Assembly: GCA_937952445.1 (NCBI GenBank)
Contig: CALGAA010000280.1
Coordinates: 1 to 18,690 of the forward strand
Length of the DNA: 18,690 bases
Reading direction: 5' to 3'
DNA from: an uncultured Bacteroidota bacterium
GTDB lineage: Bacteria > Bacteroidota > Bacteroidia > Chitinophagales > Saprospiraceae
Position numbers and translations under genes: made by a program. This document shows positions 15,030 to 18,690 of this stretch, piece by piece. The first letter of the stretch is position 1; every line of letters starts with the position of its first letter. Under the pieces are notes generated by a model that had not been told where the DNA came from, searched no databases, and was given only the letters and a program-made list of their open reading frames with translations.

Positions 15030-16427
15030 TTAAATTGTGGAAAAAATATCAAGCAAAATGGATTCGTATTCCAATATATATCCAGAAGGATATCCAGAGG
15101 CATTCTCTGAAAATCTGGAGGAAGAAGTGATGCCTGGTACCGAGATGACATGATTACTGTCGTCAACAATTACGTAACATCGGTCTTTGAAGGGGAGGGG
15201 AATTCGCTTCTCGATCAATAATTTCTTGAGCGATTTTCGAAAATAGGGGGGCGATCCCATCCAGAGGAAATCACCGGGCTGGCGATGACGGGCGTACAGG
15301 GGTAATTTTACCTTCTCTATACTGACCGGGACGTTCCATGTACTCCCGGAAGGCCCGGCATTGGAATACGGCAAAATTTGGATATGATCTCCACCCGGCA
15401 ACTCAATTTTTTTATTCAGTGGAATTTCGATGCGGTCATCGACACTCCAACTGTGGTAAAACGCCTTGTTGATAATCCACATTTGACCTCGGTCGTACCA
15501 CATTTCAATGTCCTGGCCAGGATAAAGACTACCCGATTTCCGTGGGGCTTCAGGATCGAGAAAATTTTTGATGCTATCCGGATAAAGTCCTTTTTCCAGC
15601 AAATACAGTTTTAGAAGAAATGGTTGATTAAAGGTTTCTTTGGCCTTTTGGATGAGGGTTATATTTTGAACGGAATGGGGGAATTCCCATTCGATCTGTT
15701 CACGAAAAAGAAGGAGTTGTGAATCTATATAAGTTTGATAATCATCCAGTATAGCAATAGAGTTCAATGACTTCTTTAAGTACACCGGGTTGGAAGACGT
15801 AAGGGGATTGATAATATGATGACGGATTTGGTTACGCAGATACTGATCGGATTGATTAGTTGCATCTTCCCGAAAGGGAACCGAATTCATATTCACATAG
15901 TGCACTATTTTGTGCCGGGGAATCCATAGCATGGGACGAAAAATCTGACCTCGCAGCTGCGGAATGCCTGTAAGTCCTTTGAGACCGCTTCCTCTAAAGA
16001 GATTAATGAAAAAAGTTTCCAGTTGGTCATGACCATGGTGAGCCGTGCAAATGTAATCGAAACCGTGTTGATTGGCTATTTCGGTAAAAAATTGATACCG
16101 CAGTTCCCGAGCGGCTACCTGGATGGATGTTTTATGGCGTTCCGCGTATGCTTTTGTATTTTCGGAAGTAATATATACCGGAATTTGGTGCTGTTGGCAA
16201 AAGTCTTCAATCAATTGCTGATCCAAATCGGATTCTTCTCCCCGGAGTTTGAAATTGAAATGAGCCACTCCAATTTCCAAATCGAGTGTCATAAAGGCGT
16301 GTAACATGGCCATGGAATCCATTCCTCCACTAACGGCTAACAGGTATTTGAGATCCTTAGGCGTTTTGCCTTTTGAGGTGGAGCGTAAATGGATCTCTTG
16401 TTGAATGTCCTGGAGCAACGAGGTCAT
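15030..16427 (-). CDS. tilS: tRNA(Ile)-lysidine synthetase
   Basis: TilS ligates lysine to C34 of the CAU-anticodon isoleucine tRNA, changing its codon specificity from AUG to AUA and its amino-acid identity from Met to Ile. The 465-residue protein has the PP-loop ATP-binding motif AVSGGMDSMA (31-40) and the conserved CTAHHGHDQLETFFINLFRG (127-146) followed by GLTGIP (151-156). A C-terminal TilS domain (about 375-460) contains RHRQPGDFLWMG and FRKSLKKLLIEKRIPL. Size fits the full-length form. The start lies one base after the mltG stop (TGA-T-ATG), so it is translationally linked to mltG. It is the last gene of the leftward cluster. Confidence 0.95.
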   Translation of the reverse strand: MTSLLQDIQQEIHLRSTSKGKTPKDLKYLLAVSGGMDSMAMLHAFMTLDLEIGVAHFNFKLRGEESDLDQQLIEDFCQQHQIPVYITSENTKAYAERHKTSIQVAARELRYQFFTEIANQHGFDYICTAHHGHDQLETFFINLFRGSGLKGLTGIPQLRGQIFRPMLWIPRHKIVHYVNMNSVPFREDATNQSDQYLRNQIRHHIINPLTSSNPVYLKKSLNSIAILDDYQTYIDSQLLLFREQIEWEFPHSVQNITLIQKAKETFNQPFLLKLYLLEKGLYPDSIKNFLDPEAPRKSGSLYPGQDIEMWYDRGQMWIINKAFYHSWSVDDRIEIPLNKKIELPGGDHIQILPYSNAGPSGSTWNVPVSIEKVKLPLYARHRQPGDFLWMGSPPYFRKSLKKLLIEKRIPLPFKDRCYVIVDDSNHVISVPGITSSSRFSENASGYPSGYILEYESILLDIFSTI

Positions 16428-16428
16428 A

Positions 16429-17454
16429 TCACAATCCTCTTTGGTTAAGCCATCGTTGGTAAGCTCTGGCGTTGCGATTGTGTTCGGTCAGACTCCTGGA
16501 AAAATTGTGGAGACCACTGTTGTCGGGTTTAGCGACCATATACAGATAATCATGGTCCGCGGGAAAAAGGACGGCATCGATGCCGCTGATGCTGGCTATA
16601 CCGATGGGGCCGGGGGGCAATCCGGCATATTTATACGTATTGTAGGGCGAATCTAATTCAAGGTGTTTGTAAAGTACCCTCCTGGTATCAAAAATCTTAT
16701 TGGCGAATACTATTGTAGGATCCGCCTGCAGAGGCATTCCGATCCGAAGCCGGTTGAGGTACACCCGCGCCACGATTGGCTTTTCCCGATCTGAAATGGT
16801 TTCTCGATCTACGATAGAAGCCAGGGTATAGACTTCATGAATCGACATTTCCAACTCATTCGCACGATTCCTTCGATTTTTTTGATTCCAAAACCGATCG
16901 TGTTCTTGAATTAATCGATCGGTCAATTGTTCGCAATCCGTATTCCACCACATTTGATACGTATTGGGTATAAACAGGGTCAACAAACTGTCTGCTGTAA
17001 AACCCTTTTCTTTGAGTCCTGAAGATGTCGTAAGGCAATTCAATATTTGGAGCGAATCCATTAAGAAATATCGGCTCAATTTACCCGAGATCAATTCGAC
17101 ATCTCTTTCATTGTGGATAACTACTTTAACTGCTTCCTGGTTTCCGGATCGAAGTAAATTGATCAGATCCCGATTGGTAGTCAGACCCGCGATGTTGTAC
17201 CGACCGGTTTTAATATCTGACGGACCAAAATCCATAACTTGCGCTGCCCGGTCAAAAGTGGTTGGATCGATCAGGATATCGGGCAGATGAAGGCGGAAAG
17301 AATCGAGCGTGGTTTCAGGATAAATGTACAAAATATCCTTGTACTCAGGATTAATATTGGGGGCAAACAAAGCGGTATAGTATTGGTAACCAATCCAGCC
17401 GGCAATTGCACTACCAATCAGAAATACAATTCCACCAACCTTCCACCATTTCAT
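16429..17454 (-). CDS. mltG: Endolytic transglycosylase MltG
   Basis: MltG cleaves nascent peptidoglycan strands at the outer face of the inner membrane and is thought to end glycan-chain growth. The 341-residue protein has one N-terminal membrane anchor (about residues 7-26), a LysM-like N-terminal region, and the YceG/MltG catalytic domain. That domain contains YTLASIVDRETISDREKP (209-226), with the predicted catalytic glutamate at Glu218. LQADPTIVFA and the later YNTYKYAGLPPGPI and GLHNFSRSLTEHN are also family hallmarks. The ATG at 17454 overlaps the panB stop by one base (TGATG); a TTG one codon earlier is possible but less likely. tilS follows immediately. Confidence 0.94.
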   Translation of the reverse strand: MKWWKVGGIVFLIGSAIAGWIGYQYYTALFAPNINPEYKDILYIYPETTLDSFRLHLPDILIDPTTFDRAAQVMDFGPSDIKTGRYNIAGLTTNRDLINLLRSGNQEAVKVVIHNERDVELISGKLSRYFLMDSLQILNCLTTSSGLKEKGFTADSLLTLFIPNTYQMWWNTDCEQLTDRLIQEHDRFWNQKNRRNRANELEMSIHEVYTLASIVDRETISDREKPIVARVYLNRLRIGMPLQADPTIVFANKIFDTRRVLYKHLELDSPYNTYKYAGLPPGPIGIASISGIDAVLFPADHDYLYMVAKPDNSGLHNFSRSLTEHNRNARAYQRWLNQRGL

Positions 17455-18269
17455 CAATACTGCTCTTTTGAATTGGGGAAATCTCCGGTTTTGACATCCT
17501 TTCGGTAGGTGGCGGCGGCGTCATGAATGTCTTTAAATAAATCGAGATATCGTCGTAAAAAACGGGGCTCAAAATCTTTGGTAATACCGAGCATGTCGTG
17601 CGTAACCAGGACTTGTCCGTCAACGCGATCACCTGCACCGATCCCGATGACTGGAATGCTCACGCTAGCCGTTACTTCCGCAGCCAGATCTGCCGGGATT
17701 TTTTCGAGGACTATTCCGAAGCACCCTAATTTTTCCAATAGGAGAGCATCTGATTTGAGTCGTTCGGCTTCCTTATTTTCTTTCGCTCTTACGGTATACG
17801 TTCCAAATTTATAGATCGATTGAGGTGTCAGTCCCAAATGGCCCATCACCGGTACACCGGCGGATAAAATGCGTTTAATGCTGTCCTTTATTTCTTCTCC
17901 ACCTTCGATTTTGACCGCATGCGCACCCGATTCTTTCATAATCCTGATCGCAGACGACAGGGCTTTTTTGGAATTGCCCTGATAGGCTCCGAAAGGCAGA
18001 TCAACGATGACTAATGCCTTTTGGATACCCCTTACGACACTGCTGGCATGGTAGATCATTTGGTCGAGCGTGATCGGGAGGGTTGTTTCATGTCCGGCCA
18101 TCACATTGGACGCCGAATCCCCGACCAACAGGACTTCGATGCCGGCATCATCCAGGATTCTGGCCATGGAATAATCGTAGGCGGTCAACATAGCAATTTT
18201 TTCTCCTGAGTCCTTCATCTGCTGGAGAGTATGTACGGTAATCCGTTTTACTTCTTTGGATATTGACAT
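17454..18269 (-). CDS. panB: 3-methyl-2-oxobutanoate hydroxymethyltransferase (PanB)
   Basis: PanB transfers a hydroxymethyl group from 5,10-methylene-tetrahydrofolate to 2-oxoisovalerate, giving ketopantoate for pantothenate and CoA synthesis in the cytoplasm. The 271-residue protein shows MLTAYDYSMARILDDAGI (27-44) and VLLVGDSASNVMAGH (46-60, metal ligand Asp51). It also shows VDLPFGAY (89-96, Asp90), VKIEGGEE (119-126, Glu122), PVMGHLGLTPQS (140-151) and VLEKIP (187-192) with the predicted catalytic Glu189. Length matches the family. It begins 16 bp after the dehydratase-like gene and its stop overlaps the mltG start. The neighbours share no obvious pathway, and panC/panD are not in the window. 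Confidence 0.96.
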   Translation of the reverse strand: MSISKEVKRITVHTLQQMKDSGEKIAMLTAYDYSMARILDDAGIEVLLVGDSASNVMAGHETTLPITLDQMIYHASSVVRGIQKALVIVDLPFGAYQGNSKKALSSAIRIMKESGAHAVKIEGGEEIKDSIKRILSAGVPVMGHLGLTPQSIYKFGTYTVRAKENKEAERLKSDALLLEKLGCFGIVLEKIPADLAAEVTASVSIPVIGIGAGDRVDGQVLVTHDMLGITKDFEPRFLRRYLDLFKDIHDAAATYRKDVKTGDFPNSKEQY

Positions 18270-18285
18270 ATAATGATGTGTTGTT

Positions 18286-18690
18286 TTAAAAAATATCCCT
18301 CAAGGTACGCAAATCTACATTTCCTCCGGAAACTATTATACCAATGTTCTGATTTGCGAAAATGTCCGGATATTTACGAACCACCGCAAGGGGTACTGCT
18401 GCCGAAGGCTCGATGACGATCTTGAGGTATTGATAGACATCTTTCATAGCCGTGATTATTTCCTCATCGCTGACGGTCAAAATATCATGTACCGTCTCCA
18501 GAATAATCGGAAAATTAATTTTACCAAGCTGAGTGCGTAAACCATCGGCAATCGTGGAAGGGTGTTTACTCGGAACGATCTTGCCCGAATAAAAGGATTG
18601 CCTGGCATCATCGGCCCCTTTAGGTTCTGCCCCAAATACCTTCGTATTTTCACTCAACAAAGAAGCCGCTAAACCTGTTCCGGCTAATAA
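18286..18690 (-). CDS. PLP-dependent threonine/serine dehydratase-like enzyme, C-terminal part
   Basis: The gene runs off the right edge of the window; the frame is open to the last base, so 135 C-terminal codons are visible. The frame reads LLAGTGLAASLLSENTKVFG into AEPKGADDARQSF, then STIADGLRTQLG, IVIEPSAAVPLAVV and IIVSGGNVDLRTL. This is the pattern of fold-type II PLP enzymes such as catabolic threonine ammonia-lyase and serine racemase. The SGGNVDL segment is part of the cofactor-binding pocket. No regulatory ACT-type domain follows, which argues against the long biosynthetic IlvA form. The substrate (threonine, serine or hydroxyaspartate) cannot be settled. panB starts 16 bp downstream, suggesting cotranscription. 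Confidence 0.88.
   Translation of the reverse strand, partial: LLAGTGLAASLLSENTKVFGAEPKGADDARQSFYSGKIVPSKHPSTIADGLRTQLGKINFPIILETVHDILTVSDEEIITAMKDVYQYLKIVIEPSAAVPLAVVRKYPDIFANQNIGIIVSGGNVDLRTLRDIF

Overview
The window looks like part of a Bacteroidota chromosome, plausibly from a Saprospiraceae-like or Cytophagales-like lineage. Support comes from a TonB-dependent receptor with an N-terminal carboxypeptidase-regulatory-like domain, a very long CcmF, lipoproteins with Bacteroidota-style lipoboxes, starts lacking clear Shine-Dalgarno sequences, and promoter candidates matching the Bacteroidota -7 box TAnnTTTG. The genus is an inference. Content is mostly core housekeeping. I see no CRISPR array, phage, integrase, intact insertion sequence, rRNA or tRNA.

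Layout from left to right. (1) 37-588 (-): a metallo-beta-lactamase-fold hydrolase of the UPF0173 type whose C-terminus is missing. (2) 812-2019 (+): lipB (octanoyltransferase) overlapping a hotdog acyl-CoA thioesterase. (3) 6375-2090 (-): ccmE, ccmF, a Rossmann/DUF2520 protein and an 89-residue orphan, so tightly packed that they look like one operon for cytochrome c maturation plus two passengers. (4) 6626-7711 (+): a 361-residue protein I do not recognise, convergent with a small lipoprotein at 8079-7717 (-). (5) 8347-11281 (+): dusB, cca and an FKBP-type lipoprotein with overlapping stop/start codons. This unit joins tRNA dihydrouridylation, tRNA CCA-end synthesis and an exported prolyl isomerase. 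(6) 11282-11871: about 590 bp without a convincing gene. It holds two diverged direct copies of a 94-bp sequence and, at its right edge, a strong terminator for the receptor gene. (7) 14514-11872 (-): a FecA-like TonB-dependent receptor with a long leader containing a perfect 10-bp inverted repeat. (8) 18690-15030 (-): a PLP-dependent threonine-dehydratase-like enzyme (cut by the window end), panB, mltG and tilS, each closely following the previous one.

Functional themes are heme attachment to cytochrome c (ccmE/ccmF), tRNA maturation (dusB, cca, tilS), cofactor biosynthesis (lipB, panB), cell-wall cleavage (mltG) and outer-membrane uptake (the receptor). The points most worth a second look are the CxxxY rather than HxxxY heme-binding motif in CcmE, the 94-bp intergenic repeat pair, the truncated metallohydrolase, and the structured leader of the receptor. 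I did not find a clear new multi-gene system. The window is largely ordinary, and the unusual signals are small.
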